DNA of 64,000 nt from Spirosoma sp. SC4-14 (GCF_037201965.1 NZ_CP147518.1:6255001-6319000); one strand, 5' to 3'; shown: positions 34,601-43,445, counted from the first letter of the stretch. Numbers and translations are program-made. Notes: generated by a model not told the origin, from the letters alone.

Positions 34601-34670
34601 AAACCGTAGTAACACCTATACACAAGGCATAAAACAGCAGAAATCGGGCAAACTCAAAACAGGTCTTCAT
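31668..34670 (-). CDS. Secreted TolB-type propeller amidohydrolase
   Basis: The 1000-residue protein has a signal peptide ending VYAQS (about residue 26) and about ten propeller blades of the WD40-like PD40 type, each with the SPDGxxI or SPDSKxxxY mark (for example AALSPDGQSIVMD, QPAWSPDSKRVVYSS, FSPDGRYLVFVSD). From about residue 610 comes an amidohydrolase domain: AGKFFDGKTN, VMPGLWEMHTHQS (metal HxH), GIPVTSHELYP, VEHSSATS, GTDSPLIPYG (metal Asp) and a C-terminal β-strand block. The propeller may gate or bind a peptide-like substrate; the reaction is a hydrolysis of unknown specificity. It is followed by an S9-type hydrolase gene on the same strand (35 bases upstream in gene order). Confidence 0.88.
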   Translation of the reverse strand: MKTCFEFARFLLFYALCIGVTTVYAQSDSVRITVSEGTNMSAALSPDGQSIVMDMQGTIWLIPARGGAARALTDFRDDARQPAWSPDSKRVVYSSFRDGTFHIYSVKTDGSDLQKHTTGEFDNREPMYSPDGSKLIFSSDKGGNYNLFELILKTGKLIQLTDHLGNEYAPSYSPDGKRIAYVATRPDASGLYVLEGGKETLVWKTSATMGPPAWLLNGTSLIAQTAEIGKTTLVIKDLKVDATPNVISATGEDVFPFRPTVAKDGAIWYTADGAIKRKTADLAKTEKINWQATLALSRKPYTRKTYLLDNPRSRPVKGIRAPVVSPDGKAIVFSALGDLYWLDIGNPTPKKLTDDSFIEADPNFSPDGRYLVFVSDRSGSINLWARDLQTGQDRQLTNGATEVSTPVYSPNSKHIAFFMVDRSAYGRNTLHTIDVPPSEDQPFPAPKRIYEPLFGPGVPSWSADGKSLAVSALDVYSTRFREGLNQFLVIPSDGSGRALELKPDSSGQTISFRGRSGPAWSPDGNWMAYVLDGILWTLPVTSDGKQTGQPIQRTKTLADNMSWTSDAKTLVYLSVDTLKQLDIASGRVTNVPLEFNYQAKLPTDQTVIHAGKFFDGKTNSYRENVDIILKGSRILAIEPHKAGRSGQLVDASKLTVMPGLWEMHTHQSILTGEKQGRIWLSHGITSVRETGADPYDALERREAWDAGVRVGPRSFYTGNINEGYRLYYGLATSIRSEGQLRMELDRAKRLDYDLLKCYVRLPDRLQQLAADLAHEIGIPVTSHELYPAVKYNIDGVEHSSATSRRGFSPKLTSTNHIYGDVLNLITKSGMNMTPTTSLQGGFSYQIRLDTALFSYEPFTHFYDETYRNNMLAQQQTMRRMMPGALENFRTLASNVKKFIAAGGRVTPGTDSPLIPYGLSLQVELQNWVEGGVTPFETLRAATLWSAEAAGVGKDLGSLEVGKIADLIAVEGDPLTKIRDTMNVRYTIKNGQVWTKDDLLK

Positions 34671-34704
34671 TAGAATAGCGAGTTAGCAATTGACTTACAT
34701 TCAC

Positions 34705-35754
34705 CTATTTCAGGGCTGCAGGTGGATTCAGATAGCGAGCCAGAAACTTGTAGATTTCTTCGCGCGAGTCGCGGGCGAGTTTCGTATCGAGCCGGTTAAA
34801 GCTATGCCCACCCGGTGCATCCTGATAAATCTTATACTCGAACTTCTTTTCGTGGGCTTTCAGCGCATTGATCAGCGACTCTACCTCCAGCACGTTGACG
34901 TCTTCGTCGTTGGTATTGGTATGAATCAATAGCGGAGTTTTCAGCTTCTGCGCATTCCAGACCGGCGACCGACGACGGTATTCGGCCACATTGTCGGAGG
35001 GATCTTTGCCAATGTGCGTTGCAGCCGAAAAAATTGCCCGGTATTGTGGTGTTTTATAACCCAGTCGGGCAATAATATCGCTCACAGGCACGCCCGCATA
35101 AGCCACTTTATAGTCTTCGGGATGATCGAAAATATTCATCAGCGAAATCATACCGCCGTGGCTCCAGCCAATAATCCCGACCCGATCGGCATCTACCTGT
35201 GGCATAGTTTCGACAGCCCAGCGCTTTCCGGCCAGTACATCGTCGTTTTCGTAATCGCCATAGTCGATCTGGTTGTAAAACCCGCCCCCGTAGCCCACGC
35301 TACCGCGATATTCAGGGGCAACGATCAGGTATCCCTGATCGAGGAGTTCGCGGACAATGTGAGCATAAAGTGTACTGAAATCGCCATGAATCCCATCGTG
35401 AACGAATACCAGCAATGGCAGTTTCTTTGCCGACGCAAATTTCTTCGGCACAAACGTATAAGCCGGAATTATGACCGGATTGGAAGCCCCCTGTCCCGTC
35501 GGATTTTTGATTACATGGGGCGGTTTACTGGCATAGCGAATTTTGTCGATAACGGCAACATCGCCCAGTTTTTGATACCAGAGTAAATCGTCGATGTGTT
35601 TAGTGATGGTCTGGTCGGAGTGACGCAGGTTCTCCTCTAATTGCCGAATTCGTTCATTCAGATCGGGAGCCGACGTAGTTGATGCAGGAGCCGTTTGGGC
35701 TTTGATACTAAAACCAATGCAAATAAAAAGTAATAAACAATAAAGCCGACGCAT
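34705..35754 (-). CDS. Secreted α/β-hydrolase (prolyl-oligopeptidase S9 type)
   Basis: The 349-residue protein has a signal peptide (LYCLLLFICIGFSIKAQ) and a catalytic domain with the nucleophile elbow GWSHGGMISL (Ser), the acid in NTNDEDVNV (Asp) and the His in GGHSFNR, the S9 order. An N-terminal helical region (about 30-60) precedes it, with no β-propeller, so it is the shortened S9 form. The oxyanion-type motif VFVHDGIHG lies near residue 116. It lies directly upstream of the amidohydrolase gene and is probably co-transcribed; a joint role in peptide or ester breakdown in the periplasm is inferred. Confidence 0.85.
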   Translation of the reverse strand: MRRLYCLLLFICIGFSIKAQTAPASTTSAPDLNERIRQLEENLRHSDQTITKHIDDLLWYQKLGDVAVIDKIRYASKPPHVIKNPTGQGASNPVIIPAYTFVPKKFASAKKLPLLVFVHDGIHGDFSTLYAHIVRELLDQGYLIVAPEYRGSVGYGGGFYNQIDYGDYENDDVLAGKRWAVETMPQVDADRVGIIGWSHGGMISLMNIFDHPEDYKVAYAGVPVSDIIARLGYKTPQYRAIFSAATHIGKDPSDNVAEYRRRSPVWNAQKLKTPLLIHTNTNDEDVNVLEVESLINALKAHEKKFEYKIYQDAPGGHSFNRLDTKLARDSREEIYKFLARYLNPPAALK

Positions 35755-35856
35755 AGACAGAGTACAAATTAGAGTCAGTAATAGTAAGAGTAGTGGATAT
35801 GAACCGATAATTAGAAAAATTCTGCCCGCCTGCTTTCAGGACCAATCCTGTTTGGT

Positions 35857-36936
35857 TCAGATCAGCCGCTTCAGTTTTAATGTCAGCGAATCCTGCCGGA
35901 ACCGCCCCCGCATTGTCAGCGTACTATCAGTTACAAATTGGTAACTAACCCGCATTGAATCGACCGATTTGCCCGTTTCGCTCGGAAAATGAACCGTGAG
36001 CACCTTAGTAGCTTCATCTACTTTATAATCGCCATGCAGATCTCGTTGCTGAAATTTGTCGGGGTGATACTTGAATAAACAACCGTATCGCCATTCGAAA
36101 TATACCTTCGACCAGACCGAATCCTGATAGGCCGACGGAATCACAACGCTGTTGTTGCGCCCAAGGCTCTCAACTTTCCAGACACCGTTCAGTTTGGTTG
36201 GTTGCTGAAAGCTTTCGCGCAGCGAATTAATACGCCAGAATGCCAGCCCAATTACCAGTAGGCGCACAACTGTCAGGAGCGCCGTACGGATAGTTGTATT
36301 AGCGGTTTTCTGATACGACAGAAAGGCGGCTTTGAGTGTATCGTAATCGAGCAGGAGCAGAAAAAACAAGAGGAAAGTATAGTGCAGCGCGTTGTAGTAG
36401 GCCAACGGCGAAATGTCGTAGAAATGATCGATCAGGTCGATGTTGATCATAACGGGCAACAACACAACTACCCCCATTAGCTGCGTTCGGCGAAACAGTA
36501 GCAAAACACAGCCAAGTACTTGTGTCCAGCCCAGAATATAGGCCATCGTCTGCGAATAGCCGTAGTAGGTCCAGGTTAGCCAGAAACCGTTTAGTTCACC
36601 AATAGGTGTTTCCCGAATATACTGGGGTGCCTGAAATTGGGTTTTCAGAATTTTGGCGGCTCCATATCCCGTAATGGAATAGGCGACATAAACCGTGATG
36701 ATTGTTTGCAACCAAGTGTGCCACTGATTGCCTTTACCAATGCGTTCCCAGCTATAGGTTACAAGAAAACTTATGCCCAACAGGATGGCCAGGGCAATCA
36801 GTCGCTTAGCCGAATCGGAGACTACCTCAAACTGCCAGCGCGAAGTAGCCTCCGATAGCTGCGTTAACCCGATAATTACCAGAAACAGGCAAAACGTTTC
36901 TGAAAACTTAAGCCAGAAACTGCGGGCGGCAAACAT
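35857..36936 (-). CDS. DoxX-like integral membrane protein
   Basis: The 359-residue protein has about seven hydrophobic segments through residue 235 and a soluble C-terminal domain of about 115 residues (from LNGVWKVESLGRN), which looks like a lipocalin-type strand domain. The core GYGAAKILKTQFQAPQYIRE, ELNGFWLTWTYYGYSQTMAY, ILGWTQVLGCVLLLFRR is DoxX-like (thiosulfate or quinone-related membrane proteins). A DUF-type C-terminal domain is common in Bacteroidota members. Function is not known. It follows no clear operon; gaps on either side are 102 and 181 bases, with an AT-rich upstream region and no exact promoter match. Confidence 0.75.
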   Translation of the reverse strand: MFAARSFWLKFSETFCLFLVIIGLTQLSEATSRWQFEVVSDSAKRLIALAILLGISFLVTYSWERIGKGNQWHTWLQTIITVYVAYSITGYGAAKILKTQFQAPQYIRETPIGELNGFWLTWTYYGYSQTMAYILGWTQVLGCVLLLFRRTQLMGVVVLLPVMINIDLIDHFYDISPLAYYNALHYTFLLFFLLLLDYDTLKAAFLSYQKTANTTIRTALLTVVRLLVIGLAFWRINSLRESFQQPTKLNGVWKVESLGRNNSVVIPSAYQDSVWSKVYFEWRYGCLFKYHPDKFQQRDLHGDYKVDEATKVLTVHFPSETGKSVDSMRVSYQFVTDSTLTMRGRFRQDSLTLKLKRLI

Positions 36937-37117
36937 AAAAGAGGAAGGTTATTAAACGCAATTTAAAGTATATAATTTCAAAATACACCAAACAAACTAG
37001 TGCAATATTATATTTCTTCAATTATTTATTCTTTATCTTTTGTTTTTCATACACAACAAAAATAGGGTACCCAGAGCTTCTGCTCCAGCTACCCCATCTT
37101 CTGCAAAAACAGCTCTG

Positions 37118-37867
37118 TTAATAGCGTATAGACCAATACGGATTGCGGTGAGCGGTCATGCTTTCGGCAATATGCTGACGAATAATGTTATCATAGGCAG
37201 CATCACTAATTTTTTTACCCTTCGTTTTAGGCATCTTCAGCTCGTCGGGAGTAATTTTTTTCAGTGTCACCTTAGTTGCTTCAATCACTACATCGCCATC
37301 GTTCAGGTTCAGTTCCAGAATAACACCCGGCAGACCATTGTACCGCTCTGGCCCCGCCGGAACGGGTAAATCCTGCGCAAACCAGGCCGTAATTTTCTGT
37401 TTTTTAATGGGGTCTTCGGCTTCGGCTTTCATACAGATGTAGCCAGCTACGTCTTTAATCTGATTGCCTATTTTCCAGGTTGGTGTATGCAGCGAGTCGT
37501 CAACTACGTAGGTCTTGCCCAGCATTTCGATGATGTCGAGTTTTCGGTCTTTAGCGAAATCGCGATGGAGTTTGAACTCCGAATGTCGCCAGGAATAACT
37601 GCCATCTTCCGTTTCACCCTGCTCATTGGCATACGTATATAAGCTCTCGTTTTCGGTGAAAACCAGTTTCATTTTTTCTTTATACTCGTCGTCGTTTTTC
37701 CAGGTTTGCGCAGCCCGGTCTTTTTGCTCCTGACTCAAAAACGTCATTCGGGCAATGATTTTGGTCCAGTATGTTTTACGTTCGTAATTCACAATGCCCT
37801 CAGAATTCTGCGCATAGGTCGAAACTGAGATTGCAAAAAAGAGAAATAAGGGAAAGAAGCGGTTCAT
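37118..37867 (-). CDS. GLPGLI-family protein
   Basis: The 249-residue protein has a signal peptide (FFPLFLFFAISVSTYAQ), an early SEGIVNYERKTYW segment, DSLHTPTWKIGNQIKDVAGY, AWFAQDLPVPAGPERYNGLP, then GVILELN. The GLPGVI core matches the GLPGLI family of Bacteroidota, whose function is unknown but whose genes sit beside TonB-dependent receptors. Here the receptor gene starts at 40858 on the same strand, upstream of it, with a heptamer inverted repeat between the two. Confidence 0.9.
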   Translation of the reverse strand: MNRFFPLFLFFAISVSTYAQNSEGIVNYERKTYWTKIIARMTFLSQEQKDRAAQTWKNDDEYKEKMKLVFTENESLYTYANEQGETEDGSYSWRHSEFKLHRDFAKDRKLDIIEMLGKTYVVDDSLHTPTWKIGNQIKDVAGYICMKAEAEDPIKKQKITAWFAQDLPVPAGPERYNGLPGVILELNLNDGDVVIEATKVTLKKITPDELKMPKTKGKKISDAAYDNIIRQHIAESMTAHRNPYWSIRY

Positions 37868-37903
37868 ATCTTTTTCAGATTCGTTTGTGTTAGTCAGTGT
37901 TGC

Positions 37904-37999
37904 GTTTACGGTTTATAGTTTATGGCTGCGCTGCAATAGCATTGCCATGGACCAATTGTCATATCCGGGCGGAGCAACCATAAACCATAGACTATAAAC
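37904..37999. repeat. 28-bp heptamer inverted repeat (site G)
   Basis: The arm 37904-37931 (units GTTTACG, GTTTATA, GTTTATG, GCTGCGC) pairs with 37972-37999 with six mismatches, five of them transitions. The right arm contains GAGCAACCATAAACCATA, identical to 3220-3237 in site B. It ends one base before the stop codon of the receptor gene (minus strand, 38000-38002) and begins 36 bases before the GLPGLI start. Confidence 0.85.
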
Positions 38000-40858
38000 C
38001 TAATACCCATCCCGGCGCATTTTTGCAGATACGCCCCGCATGTTATAAGTGAAGCTAAGCATAAAATACCGGGCTAGTGTCTGAATGCGTTCATCCTGCA
38101 CGTAATTCTGACCAGCATACTGCGACACAACAATGTTGCGGTTCAACATATCGACCGCCGACAATCGAATTTCGGCTTTCTTGGCCTTACCCAGAATACG
38201 ATATACCGACGCGTTCCAGATGGGTATCTGCTGATGAAATCCGAACCGATCGTTTTTATAAATACGGTAATTCAACGTTGTATTCACATAAAAATCAGCA
38301 GGCAGTTTCAGGTTCATTTCGCCCCGGTAATTATTGTTGATAATGGTCTGATTCTGACCCGCATTAATCGAATAGCGCGTGCCGGTTATACCCCAGTTAG
38401 CACTTCCGTAGAATGTTAGCCATTCGGTTGGCGTCAGATCCAGACGGGTACCGATGTTGTAGTTCTGATTATCGGTCTGGTTGAGCACTTTATTAATAGT
38501 TGTCAGGTTGCGCCCAAAGTTCAGTTGCGAGTTGAGGTTCAGCGTAGCCTTGGTTTTCTTAAGTGGAAATCCAAAGTTGAAATACGAGCCGATATTCCGT
38601 CCACCCGTAAGGTTCTCGGGGCGAGTTGTCGTAATCAGCGTCTGCGTGTCTACTGTTTGGCTATATACAATCTGATTTTCGTAATACGAACCGTTGATGT
38701 TCAGATTGAGGTTAATGAAACTGCCCGGATTGAAATAATAGAACCCGGCATTAACGTTGTGTTCCAGTTGTGGCAGCAAATCGGGATTTCCTTCATTGAT
38801 AAACAGTGGGTTACTGTTGTTGATAATGGGCTGCAGATCCCGCGAAGAAGGTATTCGGACATTAAGGCTATACCCCCCGTATAGATACCGATTGTTTTTC
38901 ATGTCGTAGTTGAGCGACAAATTCGGTACGAACGTGGTAAAGGTTCGGTTGATTCGGTTAAAGGTGGGCGACGTTTGATCGGGTGCATATTTACCATCGA
39001 GTGTAAATTGCTGACCCGCCACTCCGGCCGACACATTCAATCCTTTGTAGGAATAGCGAACACTTGAGCCTAGCCGATTGTAGAGATAATTGTTTTGGTA
39101 ATACCGGCTAAGGGAGTCATTGCGCGTACGTGTGGCATCGCCCACATCCAGCACATTCCGGTCAACTTCGTCGGTGCGAAGGCTGAAATTGTAAAACGTC
39201 TCCCAGAAAAATTTCTTAGCAAATGGTTCTACGAACTGCAAGCTAACTTTATACTCGTTACGCAGGCTGTTCGTACTCTGATCCTGCCGAATTATGCGGA
39301 GCATGTCGTTTGCGCTGGTTGCATCCAGAAACTCATTTCGGGCGTCCAGCCCCAGCGTAGCATCGTTCGTATTGATCTGATACGTAGCACTAGCCGCAAA
39401 CGAACGGCCTTTTTTCTTGAACTTCAACCGATATAGTACCGTATTAGCCATACCAAACTGCCGTGCTGTGTTCAGGTTATTTGTACGATTTCGGGTCGAA
39501 AGAGCCTCCACTCCACTGGTTCCATTCGTCCGGTATAAATCCTGCAACGTCAGCAGGCTTGCATTTCCATTGTTCAGACGGGCATTGCTCAGCACAACCA
39601 GCGTATTGACCGAATCAATCATTTTTTCGTAACGCAGACTAATCCGGTGATTTCCATTAAAATTAACCTGATTGCTGGTTTCTTCTGTACGATATGAACC
39701 TGTCGACAAAAAGTTTTTTCGGTTTCGGATCGCATCCAGTTCCAGCCGGGTTTGGTTGTAGTAATAGCTGGTGCTAAGCTTGGTTTTCTTCGTATCGTAG
39801 TTGTAGTTAACCCCTCCGGCTACGTTGTTAGAAAAACCTCGCCCATCGCCCCCGCCAACAGGAATACCCAACGTTTCGTCGTCGTTGCCGAAATAAATGG
39901 ATCGGCCGTTACCACCAAATCCAAAATCGGCGTTGTCGTTCCAGTTAAATGAATTACTGCCCCGAAAGTCCTGATAATCGTTGAACGACAAACCCTGCTG
40001 GTTGGTGTTGTTGGCCAGCCCAATAACCGAAAATTGGCGTTTCGAGTCGAATTTATTATAGTTTCCTTTGATTTCGCCACGTGCCGAAATATCGTTGGAG
40101 GCTGGCCCACCACCGGCACTTACTTTCCCGAAGCCCCCTTTTTTGAACTGCTCTTTCAGTTCCAGATTAACGGTTTTTTCTTTCTTTCCATCTTCAACAC
40201 CCGTCAGTTTAGACTGCTCCGTTTTATCGTTGAAGACCTGCACTTTCGAAATAGCTTCGGCCTGCAGGTTTTTGGTAGCCAGCTTAGGGTCATTCCCGAA
40301 AAAGCTTTTCCCATCAACCGTTATTTTCTTTACCTCTTCGCCCTGCGCCCGAATGTTTCCATCCTGATCGATCTGTACACCAGGAAGTTTTCGGAGCAGG
40401 TCCTCTACCGTTGAACCAGGCGGCACTTTAAACGAACTGGCATTATACTCAATTGTGTCGCCCTTGATGGTCAGTGGTGCCTTTGCCGTTTTCACAACTA
40501 CCTCAAGCAATTCTTTGGTAATCGGTTTCATCTTTAGCTCCCCCAGGTCGATGACAGATTCGCCCTTCGACTTAACCACGTGGTTATACGGAATAAAGCC
40601 AACAAACGAAATTTTGAGAATGTATTCGCCAGCCTTCACATTTCTTATTGAAAAGGCTCCTTTCTCATCTGCCCGTGTAAAATTGACCAGCGACGAATCT
40701 TTTGGGCTGAGCAGCATTACTGTCGATGAAGGTAGGGGTGCCGATGCGGTATCAACAGCGCGGCCCTGAAGCGTAAATCGGGAGGCATTTGAGGGGTTTT
40801 GGGCGTGGGTAGTGGCCGCCAACAGGCACAGTACGGCCAGCAGGAAAAGGTTTCTCAT
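38000..40858 (-). CDS. TonB-dependent outer-membrane receptor with carboxypeptidase-regulatory domain
   Basis: The 952-residue protein has a signal peptide ending THAQN, a carboxypeptidase-regulatory-like domain (FTLQGRAVDTASAPLPSSTV through about residue 115), a plug-type region (DTIEYNASSFKVPPGSTVED, LLRKLPGVQIDQDG, ITVDGKSFFGNDPKLATKNL) and a large β-barrel (from about 240). The plug motif and outer-membrane-β-barrel C-terminus match the family that pairs with GLPGLI proteins. The C-terminal strand is MLSFTYNMRGVSAKMR. The ligand is unknown; peptide or iron import is possible. The GLPGLI gene follows it. Confidence 0.9.
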   Translation of the reverse strand: MRNLFLLAVLCLLAATTHAQNPSNASRFTLQGRAVDTASAPLPSSTVMLLSPKDSSLVNFTRADEKGAFSIRNVKAGEYILKISFVGFIPYNHVVKSKGESVIDLGELKMKPITKELLEVVVKTAKAPLTIKGDTIEYNASSFKVPPGSTVEDLLRKLPGVQIDQDGNIRAQGEEVKKITVDGKSFFGNDPKLATKNLQAEAISKVQVFNDKTEQSKLTGVEDGKKEKTVNLELKEQFKKGGFGKVSAGGGPASNDISARGEIKGNYNKFDSKRQFSVIGLANNTNQQGLSFNDYQDFRGSNSFNWNDNADFGFGGNGRSIYFGNDDETLGIPVGGGDGRGFSNNVAGGVNYNYDTKKTKLSTSYYYNQTRLELDAIRNRKNFLSTGSYRTEETSNQVNFNGNHRISLRYEKMIDSVNTLVVLSNARLNNGNASLLTLQDLYRTNGTSGVEALSTRNRTNNLNTARQFGMANTVLYRLKFKKKGRSFAASATYQINTNDATLGLDARNEFLDATSANDMLRIIRQDQSTNSLRNEYKVSLQFVEPFAKKFFWETFYNFSLRTDEVDRNVLDVGDATRTRNDSLSRYYQNNYLYNRLGSSVRYSYKGLNVSAGVAGQQFTLDGKYAPDQTSPTFNRINRTFTTFVPNLSLNYDMKNNRYLYGGYSLNVRIPSSRDLQPIINNSNPLFINEGNPDLLPQLEHNVNAGFYYFNPGSFINLNLNINGSYYENQIVYSQTVDTQTLITTTRPENLTGGRNIGSYFNFGFPLKKTKATLNLNSQLNFGRNLTTINKVLNQTDNQNYNIGTRLDLTPTEWLTFYGSANWGITGTRYSINAGQNQTIINNNYRGEMNLKLPADFYVNTTLNYRIYKNDRFGFHQQIPIWNASVYRILGKAKKAEIRLSAVDMLNRNIVVSQYAGQNYVQDERIQTLARYFMLSFTYNMRGVSAKMRRDGY

Positions 40859-40895
40859 CGATGAACAGGTAAAGGTTGAACTGGTGTATCAAGAA

Positions 40896-40903
40896 CAAAT
40901 ATA
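40896..40903 (-). promoter_or_regulatory. -7 promoter element of the receptor gene
   Basis: The minus strand reads TATATTTG, an exact TAnnTTTG match 38 bases before the receptor ATG. The 263-base gap to pabB (40859-41121) otherwise shows nothing I recognise. Confidence 0.6.
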
Positions 40904-41121
40904 ATCGGACTGCAACAAGTTGGTTACAAGATTAACGTTTTTTAACTAAATTTATAGTAGTAAACCTCGCAAACGGCTTAGGGTGCTCATAATGAGCGAT
41001 TTTCATATCAGAATGTTGCTTGGTTTATGAGAAGAGATTCAAAAAGCAGCCGAATTCCACACAAGGGAGGTAATAATCTTTTAAACGGCAGCTTTAAACA
41101 CATTCTTTAGGTTGCAGCTAA

Positions 41122-42423
41122 TTAGGTGGCAGTTAAATTCTGCTCCAGCACAGCACGAATTGGGCGAGCTTTGAGCAGGCACTCCTCCCATTCCTGCTCA
41201 GGGTCGGCATCGTAGGTAATAGCACTCCCAACCGAAAAAGATGCATACTGGCTTCGCGCGTTATAGAGTAAGGTTCGGATAACAACGCTGAAATCAAAAT
41301 CGCCTTCGGGTGTGATAAATCCGATAGCTCCAGAATAAACACCCCTCCGACTCACTTCCAGGGCATCGATCAGTTCCATCGACCGGATTTTCGGAGCGCC
41401 CGTCATACTACCCATCGGGAAAGCATGGCGGATGGCATCGGCCCAGCTAACCGAGTTGCGTAGGGTAGCCGAAACGGTCGAAATCAGTTGATAAACCGCC
41501 CGAAAACCATAAATCCCAAACAGTTCATCGACCCGCACTGAACCGGTTTCGGCACTGCGTGCCAGGTCGTTGCGTACCAGATCGACAATCATCAGATTTT
41601 CGGCACGTTCTTTCTCGGAGTTAAGAAGCTGATTGCGAAGAGCAGTATCTTCTTCGGCAGTTTGTCCTCGCCGGATAGTACCTTTTATAGGTTGCGAACG
41701 AAGGATAGAGCCTTGTTTTTTCAGGAATCGCTCCGGCGAAGCGCTTATAGCATATAAATCGCCCAGCTTCAGAAAAGCCGAAAACGGCATGGGCGACTGC
41801 TCATTCAGGGCCCGATAAACCCCAAACGGATCAAGTGTTGTCTGTTCGGCAAAAAACTCGATGCAATAGTTTAACTCATATACATCACCCGCCAGAATAT
41901 GCTGCTGAATCTGGCGAACGGCATGAAGGTACTCATCCGAAGACACCCGACACTGTATGGACCCAACCCGGCTCCCCTTATAGGTGGGCAGCTCGGTCAG
42001 GCTAATGGCCCGAATAACCTCATCAACGCTGCCTTCGCCCGTAATGACAATTTCATTACTGAAGAAATCAATCACCCATTCGGGTTCAACAAAATATGCG
42101 TTGGGAAAGCCCAGATGGTCGGGATTTTGGCTCTCCAACGCTTCCAGTTCATTTTTCAGGTCATAGCCCAAATAGCCAACCAGATAGCCCGGTTGTTCCC
42201 GATGAGCAGCATATAGTTTCTGAAAGGTATCGGTGTCTGAACAGGAAACGACCCGTTTCGTCCCGACAAAAAGTCGGTTTGGAAATGGGTCGTTCGGGTA
42301 AGCAATGTTATTATTATTCAGAAAAGCGACAAAACCGTTTTCTGAGGTTTGCTGGGCGATGGCCCAATACAGGGCTTTCCACCGAAAATCGGGGTCATCA
42401 GCAATTGCATGAATCGGATTCAT
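41122..42423 (-). CDS. pabB: Aminodeoxychorismate synthase component I
   Basis: PabB converts chorismate with ammonia to aminodeoxychorismate, the first committed step of p-aminobenzoate and folate synthesis. The 433-residue protein has the chorismate-binding core: GDVYELNYCIEF, SASPERFL, SQPIKGTIRRG, NLMIVDLVRNDLARSAETGS, FPMGSMTGAPKIRSMELID and YSGAIGFITPEGD. The Lys in PIKGT is diagnostic for PabB, since anthranilate synthase has PIAGT. No PabA or PabC is adjacent. It is followed by two bases and then the NYN gene on the same strand, so the two are probably co-transcribed. Confidence 0.93.
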   Translation of the reverse strand: MNPIHAIADDPDFRWKALYWAIAQQTSENGFVAFLNNNNIAYPNDPFPNRLFVGTKRVVSCSDTDTFQKLYAAHREQPGYLVGYLGYDLKNELEALESQNPDHLGFPNAYFVEPEWVIDFFSNEIVITGEGSVDEVIRAISLTELPTYKGSRVGSIQCRVSSDEYLHAVRQIQQHILAGDVYELNYCIEFFAEQTTLDPFGVYRALNEQSPMPFSAFLKLGDLYAISASPERFLKKQGSILRSQPIKGTIRRGQTAEEDTALRNQLLNSEKERAENLMIVDLVRNDLARSAETGSVRVDELFGIYGFRAVYQLISTVSATLRNSVSWADAIRHAFPMGSMTGAPKIRSMELIDALEVSRRGVYSGAIGFITPEGDFDFSVVIRTLLYNARSQYASFSVGSAITYDADPEQEWEECLLKARPIRAVLEQNLTAT

Positions 42424-42425
42424 GT

Positions 42426-43445
42426 TTACTGCCGTATCAACCGCACATCAACGGCAATATCTTTTCCTTCGGCATTATGGCCAATGGTAAACTCTACTTC
42501 GTCGTCGATCTGCAATTCGTTGAAATCGGTATCGATCAGGCTTGTATAATGAAAAAACAGGTTATTGGGCGGGTAGTTGATAAACCCGTACCCTGTTTTC
42601 AGACTACGAATTGTACTAATCTTACGTCCTTCCGGATCATCGTCAATGGTATCGGCAATATTATAATTTGGTTCATCAGACGGGGAGTAGTTCTCAAACC
42701 CGTCTTCAGTCGAATAATCGGAATCAAAGCTACTACTAAAGCTACTGCCATTACTGCCAGCCAGCGTAAATGTAGGGCGGGATTGTTGCTGTTTAACAAA
42801 CAGACTCTGAATAATTGTATCGTTACGGCGGCTTCGGTCATCGATCAGATCGTGCATTGCAACCGGATACGAGACTTCTTCCAGCAAATCCTGCGAAGTG
42901 CGGGTCACCTGCTTTTCGCCCTGTTCGTTCAAAAATTCAAAATCCCAGCTCAACACCATAATCCGCGAGCCTAGTGTATTGAGCTTACGAATCAGCGGAA
43001 CATAGTCGCCATCGGATGTGATGAGAACAACAACATCAAATTTTTTATATTGAGCCAGTTCAAACGCTTCCAGCGCCAACCATACATCAATTCCTTTTTC
43101 CTGACGGTAGCCCTGATAGGTTTTTACCGGAAGATAATGGGTAACAACGCCTTCCGACATCAGAATATCGTCGAACAGGCGATCATAAAACAGTTGATTA
43201 CCCCGCTGATTAGCTTCGTGAGCGTTCAAACGTCCTCTAAAATAATGAGCATCTACAATCTGGCATAAACGCTCATTCACTTCTTCTTCTTCGGCGACCT
43301 GGCGCCGGATAAATGCATGTAAACCCGATATACTAATCCGGCTGCGCCGTTCGTGAGAGTAGTTATAGTAGTTACTTACATGTAAAAAATAATTGCCGTC
43401 ATAGAAAACCCCGATCCGGGTTAGTCTGGATGCATTTGCTGGCAT
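42426..43445 (-). CDS. NYN-domain (LabA-like) RNase with C-terminal cold-shock domain
   Basis: The 339-residue protein has an N-terminal NYN/PIN-like ribonuclease domain: GVFYDGNYFLHVSNYY (first Asp), KGIDVWLALEAFELAQ, VVLITSDGDYVPLIRKLN and RIMVLSWDFEF supply the acidic metal-binding set. A linker of about 65 residues rich in Ser and acidic residues follows (about 195-265). The C-terminus from about residue 270 (GRKISTIRSLKTGYGFINYP, LFFHYTSL, DDEVEFTIGHN, DVRLI) is a cold-shock/S1-like nucleic-acid-binding domain. Together they suggest an RNA-targeted nuclease. Upstream is a 268-base gap. Confidence 0.85.
   Translation of the reverse strand: MPANASRLTRIGVFYDGNYFLHVSNYYNYSHERRSRISISGLHAFIRRQVAEEEEVNERLCQIVDAHYFRGRLNAHEANQRGNQLFYDRLFDDILMSEGVVTHYLPVKTYQGYRQEKGIDVWLALEAFELAQYKKFDVVVLITSDGDYVPLIRKLNTLGSRIMVLSWDFEFLNEQGEKQVTRTSQDLLEEVSYPVAMHDLIDDRSRRNDTIIQSLFVKQQQSRPTFTLAGSNGSSFSSSFDSDYSTEDGFENYSPSDEPNYNIADTIDDDPEGRKISTIRSLKTGYGFINYPPNNLFFHYTSLIDTDFNELQIDDEVEFTIGHNAEGKDIAVDVRLIRQ

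Noticed and set aside
37056..37090. Imperfect hairpin near the GLPGLI gene end taken as a terminator
   Set aside because: The stem has four mismatches and no clear T-tract on the gene strand.
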